A stretch of DNA of 64,000 nucleotides, from positions 1-64,000 of the forward strand of contig CAWEZI010000003.1 in the NCBI GenBank assembly GCA_963813525.1. The letters are read 5' to 3'. Below are positions 24,668-33,143 of this stretch, piece by piece. The first letter of the stretch is position 1; each line of letters begins with the position of its first letter. The position numbers were made by a program, and so were the translations under genes. The notes under the pieces were generated by a model. It saw nothing but the letters and a program-made list of their open reading frames with translations. It did no database searches and was not told the origin of the DNA. Source of the DNA: Bog-756 sp963813525. Its GTDB lineage: Bacteria; Actinomycetota; Acidimicrobiia; Acidimicrobiales; RAAP-2.

Positions 24668-26482
24668 TCAGTCGATGGCTGGTACCACCACCTGGGTGAG
24701 GGACGAGTGGGACGACAAGAAGTCGCCATCCGAGGCGTAGCTCACCTTCACCGTGTAGTTGGTGTTGCCGGTGGGTGCCGCTGGATCGGTCAGCGTCCCT
24801 GCGGGCAGGAAGCACTGGGCCACGTCCTCATCGGCCTGCCCGTTGTCCAACGGGACGCTGTTGCCGTCCTGACAGGTGTAGCTCCCACTGGGGCCGGTGA
24901 TGGTGAAGTCCAGGTTGCCGGTCGGCGGTCCCACCAGGGTCGAGTCAGCGCCACCGTTGGCCGCCGTGATGGTCGCTGTCAGGGTCACCGCATCACCGTC
25001 GATGGAGGGGTTCTCCGACGACTGGATGGCAATGGTGGTTGGAGCCTGCGCCACCGAGAACGGAGCCTTCTTGGCCGAACTGCCCAGGTAGTTCTGGTCC
25101 CCGACGTAGGTGGCATAGGCCGCGTACTTGCCGGGGAACTCACCGCCGCCAACCTCGAGCACGGCCGTATCGCCGGTTACGGGCTCGATCGCCCCCTGGC
25201 AGCCGTTGTCGCCGTTGGAGTTCCCTCCGCAGACGGTGATATCCACACCGCCGGTGGGGGGATTGCTGCTCGACGCCAGGGGCGTGACCGTGGCTGTGAC
25301 CGCGAAGGTCTCGCCGGCGGTGACGTTCTTCTGGACGCTCACCGACGTGTCGGTCGAGAGCAGCGAGGTGTTCTCGTACAGGGTGGCCGAGGCCGTCTGG
25401 TAGTTCGGGTCGGCCAATGTGGCCGTCACCGTGTAGTAAACGGTGGCGGGCAACCCGTTAGCGAAGGTGCAGGTGGCCTGCCCGCCGCTGAGTGTCACGC
25501 TGTTGCCACCGTCACAGGTCAGGCCGTCCTTGGCCTTCTTGCCGGCGGGGATGACAACGAAGTTGACCGGGCCCACCGGCGTGCCCGTGCCAGCCGACAC
25601 CGTCGCCGTAAAAGTGAGTGGCGTCCCCTGTGCGGTGGTGCAGATGTCACCGTTGCAGGTGTTCGGCGTGCTGGCCAGGGTGACGGTGTCGGTCCCCTGG
25701 TCTACGACCTGATGGACCGCCGTCGACGTACTGTTGGCGAATTCCGGGTCGGGGCCGTAGGTGGCGGTCACGCTGTAGGGCGATCCGGCGGCCGACAGGC
25801 CCCCGGAGATGATGCACTGGGCCAAGCCAGCATCCACGGGAACCGAGTTCCCGCCGTCGCAGCTGACTCCGCTGAAGGTCACATTCCCGCTCAGTGTTCC
25901 TGTCGCCGGGCTCACGATGCTCACGGTTGCCGTGAAGGTGACGGGCTCGGCAGAGGTCGACGGGTTGCTCGACGAGGTCACCCCCGTCGTGGTCTTTCCG
26001 GGGTTCACCGTCTGGGTCAGAGAGTTGGCGCTCCCGTTGTCGTTGGAATCGACGGTGTCGGTGTAGGTGGCCGTGACCTGGTAGGTGGAGCCAGTGGCCA
26101 GCAACCCGTTGCTCAAGGTGCAGGAGGCCGTGCCTCCGTTGAGGCTCGGGGTGTTGGTGTTGTCACAGGCCGGTGTGTCCGACGGCGAGTCCGACCCGGT
26201 CACGGTGAACGCGACGGTCCCCTGGGGGGTCGGGGCGTTCATAGCTACCCGTCCGCTGGCGTTGAGGGGGTCGACAGTGGCGGTGAAGGTCACCGCCTGA
26301 CCGGATACTGCCGGATGAGTTCCGGTCGAAGAGGTCAACACCGTCTTGGTGTTCAGGGTCGTTGCCCCGGCTGTCGCTGCCGGCACGGTGAGGGCGGCAC
26401 CCACCAGGAGGGTGGCCACACCGGCTACCAGCGCCATACGGCCGGGCTTGGCCAGGCGTCGCATCGGCGAGTTGACGTTCAT
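24668..26482 (-). CDS. Secreted Ig-like repeat protein
   Basis: The 604-residue protein has a signal peptide (RRLAKPGRMALVAGVATLLVGAALTV, cleaved near TAGA) followed by about five Ig-like units of roughly 100 residues. The units share patterns such as PVTFTATV, CDGGNSV and YTVTATY with a paired Cys in each. Such Big_5/Ig-like domains occur in actinobacterial surface proteins; no enzyme domain is visible. The ATG at 26482 overlaps the TGA of the upstream secreted protein and has Shine-Dalgarno GAGGAGG. The two proteins probably function together at the cell surface or in the medium. No LPXTG or other anchor was seen. Confidence 0.82.
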   Translation of the reverse strand: MNVNSPMRRLAKPGRMALVAGVATLLVGAALTVPAATAGATTLNTKTVLTSSTGTHPAVSGQAVTFTATVDPLNASGRVAMNAPTPQGTVAFTVTGSDSPSDTPACDNTNTPSLNGGTASCTLSNGLLATGSTYQVTATYTDTVDSNDNGSANSLTQTVNPGKTTTGVTSSSNPSTSAEPVTFTATVSIVSPATGTLSGNVTFSGVSCDGGNSVPVDAGLAQCIISGGLSAAGSPYSVTATYGPDPEFANSTSTAVHQVVDQGTDTVTLASTPNTCNGDICTTAQGTPLTFTATVSAGTGTPVGPVNFVVIPAGKKAKDGLTCDGGNSVTLSGGQATCTFANGLPATVYYTVTATLADPNYQTASATLYENTSLLSTDTSVSVQKNVTAGETFAVTATVTPLASSSNPPTGGVDITVCGGNSNGDNGCQGAIEPVTGDTAVLEVGGGEFPGKYAAYATYVGDQNYLGSSAKKAPFSVAQAPTTIAIQSSENPSIDGDAVTLTATITAANGGADSTLVGPPTGNLDFTITGPSGSYTCQDGNSVPLDNGQADEDVAQCFLPAGTLTDPAAPTGNTNYTVKVSYASDGDFLSSHSSLTQVVVPAID

Positions 26483-27126
26483 CCGACCTCCTCGATGGTC
26501 ACCGTTCCGGTCACCGTTCCTTGTGTCTTTCCGAACTTGACCAAATTCAACCCTTTGGGCGCACCGCACTCGCTGTCCAGCAGGTATCCGGATTTGCTCG
26601 ACCCGAGGCCGGCAAAGGTGGCCGTCCCAGTGGCGAAGGACCCCGTCGTCGTCGAGGTCGCGTCGAGGTAGGTGTTGACAGAGTTGGTGTTGCTGTCGTA
26701 GTCCTCGGACGGCTGGGCAACCGACACTGCGGTGGGTGCGATCGCCCCGCCATGGGCGGTCCATTTGATCTGACCGCTGAGTGCCGGGAGCGGACTCCCT
26801 TCCATGATGAGCCCACAGACGTTGGCCGCTGTGGCTGGTGCCGAGGTAACCGACAGCGAACCCTTCTTGAGGGTGATCCCGGACTGGACGTTGTCACCGG
26901 TGCACCCCCTGAGCGCAGCCTTGACCGTCACCGTGGACGCTGCGCCGCCGCTATTTCTGAGCGCTGGTTTGAAATGGATGACACCGGTCACCGCGCAGGT
27001 GATCGACCCGGTGAACGTTGTCGGCGGTGTCCCTGCCGAGGCCGCGCCGGACGCGACTCCGAGACTGGTGCCCGCCACGAGGGCCAAGGCCCCCGCCCCA
27101 AGCAGAACTCTGCGAATCATGGCCAC
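26479..27126 (-). CDS. Secreted protein of unknown function, coupled to the Ig-like protein
   Basis: The 215-residue protein starts MAMIRRVLLGAGALALVAGT, a clear Sec signal ending near ASAG. The mature part is Thr/Gly/Ser-rich and predicted all-beta, with four Cys (ITCAVTG, LRGCTG, NVCGL, DSECG) suited to two disulfides. I did not recognise the family. The stop overlaps the start of the Ig-like repeat gene by four bases, so both are made at linked rates. The 235-base upstream gap has a candidate promoter and a palindrome. Confidence 0.78.
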   Translation of the reverse strand: MAMIRRVLLGAGALALVAGTSLGVASGAASAGTPPTTFTGSITCAVTGVIHFKPALRNSGGAASTVTVKAALRGCTGDNVQSGITLKKGSLSVTSAPATAANVCGLIMEGSPLPALSGQIKWTAHGGAIAPTAVSVAQPSEDYDSNTNSVNTYLDATSTTTGSFATGTATFAGLGSSKSGYLLDSECGAPKGLNLVKFGKTQGTVTGTVTIEEVG

Positions 27127-27135
27127 TGCCTTTCT

Positions 27136-27267
27136 CGGCGCGCGCGCCGAATTTCACATCCTCGAGTCAAACACCCCGTCGAACGCCGTCCACTTCCTCC
27201 GCCGCCATACGGAAGCACACGGGGATTGTAGAACATCTGAGGGGGCAGAACACTCGTCAAATTTGAC
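27136..27267 (-). promoter_or_regulatory. Upstream region of the secreted-protein pair: promoter and palindromes
   Basis: On the minus strand a TACAAT -10-like box (27225-27230) lies 17 bases from a weak GTGTTC -35-like box (27248-27253). Just upstream is a perfect 12-bp palindrome GTCAAATTTGAC (27256-27267), a plausible activator or repressor site. A 14-bp palindrome CGGCGCGCGCGCCG (27136-27149) sits in the predicted leader. No riboswitch core was found here. Confidence 0.4.
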
Positions 27268-27361
27268 AGTTGCGTGAGACTTCCGCTGACGAACGCAGAG
27301 CGTGCCCGAACAGTTGTGACGGAGCGTGCCAATTGGGGCGCAGTCGGCGGGGCGGGGCGGT

Positions 27362-27850
27362 CTAACGAGTGCGGGACGGCAAAAGGGCTTCGGCCGGGCG
27401 GGCCTGTGCCCCCGGACCGGCGAGGGCTCGCACCGACCTGGCGTCGAGACGCTCTCCACACGACGAACAGGTGGGGACCACGGTTGTCTGGAGCCCGCAC
27501 CCGCGATGTTCGATGACCACCGGGGGTCCGTCTTCGGCCTCCCATCGATCACCCCACTCGCGTAGGGCGGTGAGGACACCCCAGAGATCCCGCCCTTTGT
27601 CGGTGAGCCGGTAGTCGTAGCGAACCGGGTGCTCCTGATAGGCCACCTTGAACAGGACTCCCTTGGCTACCAGGTGATCGAGCCTCTCGGTGAGGATATT
27701 GCGGGAGATCCCCAATCGCTGCTGGAAATCGTCGAACCTGGTCACCCCCAGGAAACAGTCGCGGACGATCAACATCGTCCACCATTCGCCCACCACCTCG
27801 AGGGTCTGGGCCACCGAGCAGTTCATCTCTTCGAAGCTCTTCCGGCGCAC
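27362..27850 (-). CDS. HxlR-family transcriptional regulator
   Basis: The 162-residue protein carries the HxlR winged-helix domain: NCSVAQTLEVVGEWWTMLIV, then GISRNILTERLDHLVAKGVL and RYDYRLTDKGRDLWGVL. It has a C-terminal extension with CSSCGERLDA, a zinc-ribbon-like end seen in some actinobacterial members. Conserved Cys at MNCS can act as a redox or electrophile sensor in the family. GTG 27850 is chosen because family members start a few residues before MNCS; the frame stays open to 27988 without similarity. No adjacent target gene is obvious; the downstream neighbour is the secreted-protein promoter region. Confidence 0.85.
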   Translation of the reverse strand: MRRKSFEEMNCSVAQTLEVVGEWWTMLIVRDCFLGVTRFDDFQQRLGISRNILTERLDHLVAKGVLFKVAYQEHPVRYDYRLTDKGRDLWGVLTALREWGDRWEAEDGPPVVIEHRGCGLQTTVVPTCSSCGERLDARSVRALAGPGAQARPAEALLPSRTR

Positions 27851-27905
27851 CCCTACAGGATACTGGGTTGCGTGGTGAAATGCACTCGGTATCGAGCGGG
27901 ACGGT

Positions 27906-29114
27906 TCACCAAAGGGCGTTCCAGTCATCGGGGACAAGCCAGAACTGTGGAGGGCGCAGGCCCTCTCGCGGTATCCGACGCGCCTCATGGTCGACCCAGG
28001 TCGGTCGTTCGAAGCCGGCGCTCCTCCAGTGCCGGAGGGGCGTTGACCTCCAGTCGCGACTTATCAAGCCCCCCTCCGAGTAGCCGGGCCTCACCAGAAG
28101 GTGCTCGGGAGAGCCGGCGATCACCACGCACGGCCGTTCCTTCCCGTCGCCACCGGACGTTCCGGGTTGGTCGGGGCCGCTGCGTTCGTCGGGGTGGCCG
28201 GCGTCAAACGGAACCCAGGCCACGACCACGCCGGCCACCCACCCGTCGCCTGTGTCGAACTCCTCCCTTTCAGCCGGCGTGAGGAGGGCCCGCCTGGTCA
28301 GGCGGGGTGCCGATGGCACCACAACCGAGGGTGATCGTCGGTCCCCCGTGCCCGAAGGGGGCGGCGAGCCCGAACGCCCCTGCTTCCTGGCCCGGCGGGC
28401 CTGCTCCGCTGCCTGCCGGCTGACCTCCGACCTCTTGCGCTTGGCCTCTGCCTCCTGGCGCCGTCTGACCCGGCGGGCCTCCCGCTGGGCGAGGGCGACG
28501 GCCTCGGTCCCGCTGGTTGGTTGACCGGACCGAGCCGGGTTCGCTTCGGCCTCGATCGCCGTTCGGTCGGGGGCGTCGGGGCCGTCGGGATGGTCGGGGT
28601 CGTCGTGTTCGGGGTGGTCGGGGGCGTCGGGGCCGTCGTCGTCGGAATCGGCCTCGGGGTCGGAGACGTCGCTCAGTCCGAAGCGCTCGTCTTCGGACAG
28701 GATGTCAAAGCACAGATCGGAGGCGGGCATGCCCGACCCAGCCACGGTGGCCAACATCACGGCAATGGTCACATCGGAGTACTGAGTACGGACGCGGTCG
28801 AGGGCTGACAACAACTGCTCGCGGGTGGGATCCTCTGAGGCGTCCCCGAGCTCCTCGATTGTGCGGGAGAGGCAGTCGTCGGCGATGGCGGTGGCCACCC
28901 AGGGCAGCGCCGAGCGGTAGGCGGCCCGACCGACGGCGTCGGTAGGGTCGCGGTGTTTACGCAGGGCATGCAGGGCATTGACCGCCGCCTTCGGTGCCCC
29001 CCGGCCCGGATCAGCCGCCGAGGCCAGTGCTGCTCGCATCTCCTGGCGGCCGACCATGGCCAACGCCGCCCTCAGCATGGCCGATCGAGCTTCGTCGGTG
29101 ATGCCTCCTTCCAC
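27906..29114 (-). CDS. Unusual multidomain protein, possible PemK/MazF-like C-terminus
   Basis: From GTG 29114, with Shine-Dalgarno GAGAGGAG, the protein is 402 residues. It has an Ala-rich helical N-terminal domain (1-150), an extremely acidic Asp/Pro linker (about 155-190), a basic Arg/Gln/Glu helix that may be coiled coil (about 215-255), and a C-terminal beta-rich domain (about 290-402). The last part reads GDGWVAGVVVAWVPF ... KERPCVVIAGSPEHLLVRP, which recalls the SH3-like barrel of PemK/MazF toxins, where a conserved RP follows a variable insert. There is no small antitoxin gene beside it. The function is unknown and the PemK comparison is tentative. An alternative start at GTG 29150 exists. 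Confidence 0.7.
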   Translation of the reverse strand: MEGGITDEARSAMLRAALAMVGRQEMRAALASAADPGRGAPKAAVNALHALRKHRDPTDAVGRAAYRSALPWVATAIADDCLSRTIEELGDASEDPTREQLLSALDRVRTQYSDVTIAVMLATVAGSGMPASDLCFDILSEDERFGLSDVSDPEADSDDDGPDAPDHPEHDDPDHPDGPDAPDRTAIEAEANPARSGQPTSGTEAVALAQREARRVRRRQEAEAKRKRSEVSRQAAEQARRARKQGRSGSPPPSGTGDRRSPSVVVPSAPRLTRRALLTPAEREEFDTGDGWVAGVVVAWVPFDAGHPDERSGPDQPGTSGGDGKERPCVVIAGSPEHLLVRPGYSEGGLISRDWRSTPLRHWRSAGFERPTWVDHEARRIPREGLRPPQFWLVPDDWNALW

Positions 29115-29236
29115 GCTCGCTCCTCTCGGGGTCATATCGAGCCGAACCACCCCTGCGAAAGGGGTGTTGGCGTGCTCATCATCGCAGAGAGCCGTGGCCC
29201 CGCCGGCCGAAATCGAGCCGACCGGATGACGGCAAC

Positions 29237-29284
29237 CTGCTGACCTGGTCGTACAGAAACTTGCTGACCTGGTCGTGGAGAAAA
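29237..29284. repeat. Two tandem copies of a 24-bp repeat
   Basis: Units 29237-29260 and 29261-29284 share TGCTGACCTGGTCGT and AGAAA and match at 20 of 24 positions. The repeat lies in the divergent gap between the PemK-like gene and the small acidic protein gene. It may be a protein-binding site; no transposon ends are evident. Confidence 0.65.
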
Positions 29285-29393
29285 TGGTGGCGCCCGTGCT
29301 TCAGCGGAGAGGAAGAAGAGCCGAACTCTCGGTGTTGAAGCAATTCGAATGGAATGTGCGCCGCAGCGGTCGAACCAGCAGGAAGGGATGGGC

Positions 29394-29843
29394 ATGGAGG
29401 ACAGCCGGGTGGGAGAAGGCCAGGAGGGAGAAAGCCAGTTGGAAGCGGTTGGGGATCCGGGTGACAAGGGGAGCCAGCAGACAGTGGTCGAGGGAGTTGG
29501 CCCTGCCGATCAGCCGGTGAGTGCCGACCAGTCGGTGAATGCCGAGGCCCAGGTGACCCCCGGCGACATGTTGAGAGCCCTTCCCGCCGAAGCGGAGAAG
29601 CGCGGTACCCGTCTGGTGTCCGCCCAAGCCATGCAAGCCCGCCTTTTCTCGGTGTATGACGCAGCTGCCGCGGCCGAGGATGCGCTGGCTCTGGTCCAGC
29701 ACCAGCTGACCGTGACCCTCGACCGGGGCTACTACGAGGCCGACGAGATCGAGCACCTGGCGGCCGAGCTCGATGCCCTGCTCACCCTGGAGGCTCTCGA
29801 CTCGTTCGAATTGGCCGACGACGGGCTGGTCACCGAGGAGTGA
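29394..29843 (+). CDS. Small acidic protein of unknown function
   Basis: From ATG 29394, with Shine-Dalgarno GGAAGGG six bases upstream, the protein is 149 residues. The first 60 are disordered and rich in Gly, Glu, Gln and Val; the rest is predicted helical (LVSAQAMQARLFSVYDAAA, then DEIEHLAAELDALLTLEALD). It is strongly acidic with no Cys and no signal. No family was recognised. It is divergent from the PemK-like gene and ends at a hairpin before the convergent luciferase-like gene. Confidence 0.6.
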   Translation: MEDSRVGEGQEGESQLEAVGDPGDKGSQQTVVEGVGPADQPVSADQSVNAEAQVTPGDMLRALPAEAEKRGTRLVSAQAMQARLFSVYDAAAAAEDALALVQHQLTVTLDRGYYEADEIEHLAAELDALLTLEALDSFELADDGLVTEE

Positions 29844-29860
29844 CCGGCAAAAAGCCGGTC
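29842..29860. terminator. Short hairpin between convergent genes
   Basis: GACCGGC-AAAAA-GCCGGTC is a perfect 7-bp stem with a 5-base loop directly after the stop of the acidic-protein gene and 14 bases from the stop of the luciferase-like gene. There is no U-tract, so it is a weak or Rho-aided terminator serving both directions. Confidence 0.55.
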
Positions 29861-29873
29861 GGCCGGCTCGGGG

Positions 29874-30920
29874 TCAGACCAGTTCCTTGAGGGTGGCGAT
29901 GATGTCGACCGGGCGCTGGTCGCCCAGCGGCACCGGGATGGCCTGCAGGTGGGTGACGCCCGCCTGGCGAAAGCCGGCAATGCGTTCGGCCACGTAGGTG
30001 ACCGGTCCGCACAGGGAGGTGGCCTCCAGCAATTCGTCGGGGACCAGCGCTTCCGCCTCGGATTTCTTTCCGTCGAGATAGAGATCCTGGATCTTCTCCG
30101 CCGCCTCCTCGAAGCCGTACCGGCGGGCCACGTCGTTGTAGAAGTTCTTGCCCTTGGCGCCCATTCCCCCGACGTAGAGGGCCACCATGGGCCGGGCCAG
30201 GTCGCGCACGGCAATGACCTCGTCGCCTTCCCCGATGGCCACCAGCCCCCCGACGGTGATCTGGAGGGGGCCCCGGGCCGGATCACGCTTGGCCGCCCCG
30301 GCGGCCAGGGCGGAGCCCCACACCTGGTCCGCCCGCTCGGGCATGTAGAGCATGGGGATCCAACCGTCAGCCAACTCCGCCGTCATGGCCACGTTCTTCT
30401 CGCCGAGGGCGGCGACCCATATGGGCACAGAGGGCCTGACCGGGTGGGCGATGATCTTGAGTGCCTTGCCCAGGCCCGTCCCCTCCCCCGCCGGAAGCGG
30501 CATCGAGTAGTACGACCCGTGATGGACCAACGGTGCCTTTCGGGCCCACACCTGGCGGCAGATGTCGATGATCTCGCGGGTCCGAGCTATGGGGGCGTCG
30601 AAGGGGACGCCGTGCCAGCCCTCGATGACCTGGGGCCCCGAAGAACCGAGACCCAGATGGAAACGCCCGTCGGACAGGGTGTCGATGCCGGCTGCGGTCA
30701 TGGCGATCAAGGTCGGGGTCCGGGTGTAGATGGGAAGGATGGCCGATCCGATCTCGACCCGTTCGGTGAGAGCGGCCAGGTATCCCATCAGACTGGGACT
30801 GTCCAGGCCGTAGGCCTCGGCCACCCACACCAGATCGAGGCCGGCCTTCTCCAGCTCGGCCACTTCGGCGGCGGCCCGCCGGAACCCGCCTGCGTAGCTG
30901 AGCATGGTGCTGATCTTCAT
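29874..30920 (-). CDS. Luciferase-like (LLM) F420-dependent oxidoreductase
   Basis: The 348-residue protein starts MKISTMLSYAGGFRRAAAEV and has the LLM TIM-barrel pattern: LDLVWVAEAYGLDSPSLMGYLA, ILPIYTRTPTLIAMTAAGID, and GRFHLGLGSSGPQVIEGWHG. In actinobacteria this subfamily generally uses reduced F420 rather than FMN. The substrate is unknown. It follows the thioesterase gene by 23 bases and the acyl-CoA dehydrogenase before that, so it may act on an acyl or ketone intermediate. The open frame upstream of the ATG to 31700 is antiphase to the thioesterase and is rejected. Confidence 0.88.
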   Translation of the reverse strand: MKISTMLSYAGGFRRAAAEVAELEKAGLDLVWVAEAYGLDSPSLMGYLAALTERVEIGSAILPIYTRTPTLIAMTAAGIDTLSDGRFHLGLGSSGPQVIEGWHGVPFDAPIARTREIIDICRQVWARKAPLVHHGSYYSMPLPAGEGTGLGKALKIIAHPVRPSVPIWVAALGEKNVAMTAELADGWIPMLYMPERADQVWGSALAAGAAKRDPARGPLQITVGGLVAIGEGDEVIAVRDLARPMVALYVGGMGAKGKNFYNDVARRYGFEEAAEKIQDLYLDGKKSEAEALVPDELLEATSLCGPVTYVAERIAGFRQAGVTHLQAIPVPLGDQRPVDIIATLKELV

Positions 30921-30943
30921 CGGGCCGCTCTCCTCACTCGTCC

Positions 30944-31810
30944 TCACTCGTTCATGACCCGGTCGGCGGTCACCTCGGCAATGCGCTGGGCCACACGCTC
31001 TTCGTCCCACAGGCGCACGCTCATCGACTGGCTGGCGGTGGCCAGCAACGACCCGTTCTCCGACCACAGCGTGGCCAGTCCCTGGCCGTAACCGTCGACC
31101 AGAGCCTGGATCCGGATGTGGCACAGGACCCACTCGGTCGGCTCGAGTTGCACCATGCGCAGGGTGTTGTCGAGGCTGCGGGACATGGCCCGGCGACCCA
31201 GGGGCTGCGAGACGCCCCCGGACACGTAGTCGCCGATGATGGCCAGGGTTGCCGCTGACGGTTCGAGGTGACCGGGAACCCGGGCCCACAAGGCGCTGGT
31301 GGGGTTGCCCGAGCCCGACCTGCCTTCGGTGATCTCCTCGAAGGAAAGACCCTGGGCCAACCGGACGTCGATCCGATCGAAGATGGACGTGGACGAGAAG
31401 TCGGGAAGGCGGCGAGGAGGGCACTGGTCGGGCGGAGGCACCTCCGGCGGGGTCACCCAGACACCGCCGCCTTCCAGGACACCCGGTGACCCGGCGGCGG
31501 CGTTGACCGTGAGGATCTCCCTGTCCCCGACCGTCCCCACCACCCGACCCTGAGTGATGCGCCGGCCCTCGGCGGCCAGGGTCACCTCCAGATCGAGGAC
31601 CGAGTGGGTCGGGGCGTAGGACAGGTACTGGGCCGTCGACCACACCGTGGGCCGGCCCGACGCTGCCTCCAGGGCCACCAAGGCGGCTCCGAGACCACAC
31701 CCGCCGAAGAGGAACTTGCCCGGGGTGGTCAGCTCGGGATCGACCCTGAGCCGCCAGTGCAGGTCGTCACCCATCCGCTCCATACCGAGGAATTGGCGGG
31801 CGTCGGTCAC
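30944..31810 (-). CDS. Acyl-CoA thioesterase-like (TesB/4HBT) protein
   Basis: The 288-residue protein resembles two-hotdog TesB-like thioesterases: FLFGGCGLGAALVALEAASG near residue 30, then YLSYAPTHSVLDLEVTLAAE and a C-terminal half with SRSLDNTLRMVQLEPTEWVL and WSENGSLLATASQS. Such enzymes hydrolyse acyl-CoA to free acid and CoA. The GTG start at 31810 lies ten bases after the acyl-CoA dehydrogenase stop; ATG 31783 is an alternative. The gene order dehydrogenase, thioesterase, LLM oxidoreductase suggests one lipid-related operon. Confidence 0.78.
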   Translation of the reverse strand: MTDARQFLGMERMGDDLHWRLRVDPELTTPGKFLFGGCGLGAALVALEAASGRPTVWSTAQYLSYAPTHSVLDLEVTLAAEGRRITQGRVVGTVGDREILTVNAAAGSPGVLEGGGVWVTPPEVPPPDQCPPRRLPDFSSTSIFDRIDVRLAQGLSFEEITEGRSGSGNPTSALWARVPGHLEPSAATLAIIGDYVSGGVSQPLGRRAMSRSLDNTLRMVQLEPTEWVLCHIRIQALVDGYGQGLATLWSENGSLLATASQSMSVRLWDEERVAQRIAEVTADRVMNE

Positions 31811-31820
31811 CCGGTCGGCG

Positions 31821-33017
31821 TCAACTGCGGGGGACCTTCGACCACGGCAGCTCCTTGTCGACCCGAACATCACCCGGCAGCCCCAGAATCCGCTCACCGA
31901 GGATGTTGCGCTGGATCTCGGACGTGCCGCCCTCGATGGAGTTGGCCCGCGAGCGGAGGAACATCTTGCGGGCCGAACCCGCCGGCCCCACCAGGCCGAG
32001 TCCTTCGGTACGCCGCATGGTGTAGTCGTAGCCGACCAGTGCGTCCGCACCCAGCAGGTCGATGCACAGCTCGTAGATGCGCTTGTTGACCTCAGCGAAC
32101 ATGAGCTTGGCGATCGACCCCTCGGGCCCTGGGTTGCCGGCTTTGCGGTTCTGGCTGGCCCGCATGTTGGTCATCCGCAGAACCTCGGCCTCGATCCACG
32201 ACTGCATGAGCCGGTCGCGACCAACCGGGTTCTGCCGGAAGCCTTCGCTCTGCCAGATGCGGAGAGCCTCGGCGATGGATCCGGAACCCCGGCCCGGCGG
32301 GCCGGTACCCCCGCCGATGGTGGTGCGTTCGTTGGACAGGGTGGTCATGGCCACCCGCCAGCCCTCGCCGACATCGCCGATGCGATCGGAGTCGTTCACC
32401 CGCACCTCGGTGATGTACACCTCGTTGAATTCGGCGTCACCGGTCATCTGTCTGAGCGGGCGAACCTCGACGCCCGGCGCGTGCATGTCGAGGGCGAAGT
32501 AGGTCAATCCCTTGTGTTTGGGCACATCAGGATCGGTCCGGGTCACCAACATTCCCCGGTCGGCGATGTGGGCCAGCGTGTTCCAGACCTTCTGCCCGGT
32601 GATCACCCACTCGTCACCGTCCCGTTCCGCCCGGGTGGCCAGGCCGGCCAGGTCCGATCCGGCACCGGGTTCACTGAAGAGCTGGCACCACGCCTCCTCA
32701 CCGGTGAAGGTGGGACGGAGAAGGCGATGGCGCAGCTCCTCGGATCCGTGGGTCACCATGGTCGGGCCGGCCATGGTCAGTCCGAAGAACTCACGAGCCC
32801 CCATCGGCGTGGCCCCCGCCTCCAGCAGTCGGCGATCCACCTGGCGCTGCAAGTCAGGTCGCACGCCCAGCCCCCCGGAACCCAGGGGGAACGAGACCCA
32901 CGCCAACCCCAGATCGAATTGGCGGGAGCGGAACTTCTCGACCGGGGTGGTCCGGGGAGGGAGCTCGTCGAGGAGGCGGCTGGTTCTGTCGCTGACTTGC
33001 GTGGCGTCGTCGGCCAT
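31821..33017 (-). CDS. Acyl-CoA dehydrogenase family protein
   Basis: The 398-residue protein is an FAD-dependent acyl-CoA dehydrogenase. Visible signatures are CQLFSEPGAGSDLAGLATRA (central FAD-binding region), GDEWVITGQKVWNTLAH, and the C-terminal ANSIEGGTSEIQRNILGERI. It probably introduces a trans double bond into an acyl-CoA; members of this large group vary widely in substrate and may act on branched or steroid-linked chains. It heads the three-gene operon with the thioesterase and LLM genes. A TATGTT -10-like box ends within ten bases of the ATG, so the start may be leaderless. Confidence 0.9.
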   Translation of the reverse strand: MADDATQVSDRTSRLLDELPPRTTPVEKFRSRQFDLGLAWVSFPLGSGGLGVRPDLQRQVDRRLLEAGATPMGAREFFGLTMAGPTMVTHGSEELRHRLLRPTFTGEEAWCQLFSEPGAGSDLAGLATRAERDGDEWVITGQKVWNTLAHIADRGMLVTRTDPDVPKHKGLTYFALDMHAPGVEVRPLRQMTGDAEFNEVYITEVRVNDSDRIGDVGEGWRVAMTTLSNERTTIGGGTGPPGRGSGSIAEALRIWQSEGFRQNPVGRDRLMQSWIEAEVLRMTNMRASQNRKAGNPGPEGSIAKLMFAEVNKRIYELCIDLLGADALVGYDYTMRRTEGLGLVGPAGSARKMFLRSRANSIEGGTSEIQRNILGERILGLPGDVRVDKELPWSKVPRS

Positions 33018-33143
33018 CCCCCGAACATACTGCGGTCGCCACCGGCCGTCCGACCTGTCGAGGCCCGCAGCCGGCGGGTGCCTCCTGCTCCCAGGCAGCG
33101 CAGACCCGTTCCTTGCTCGGCCCAGCGAGCGGCCTCTACTCGC

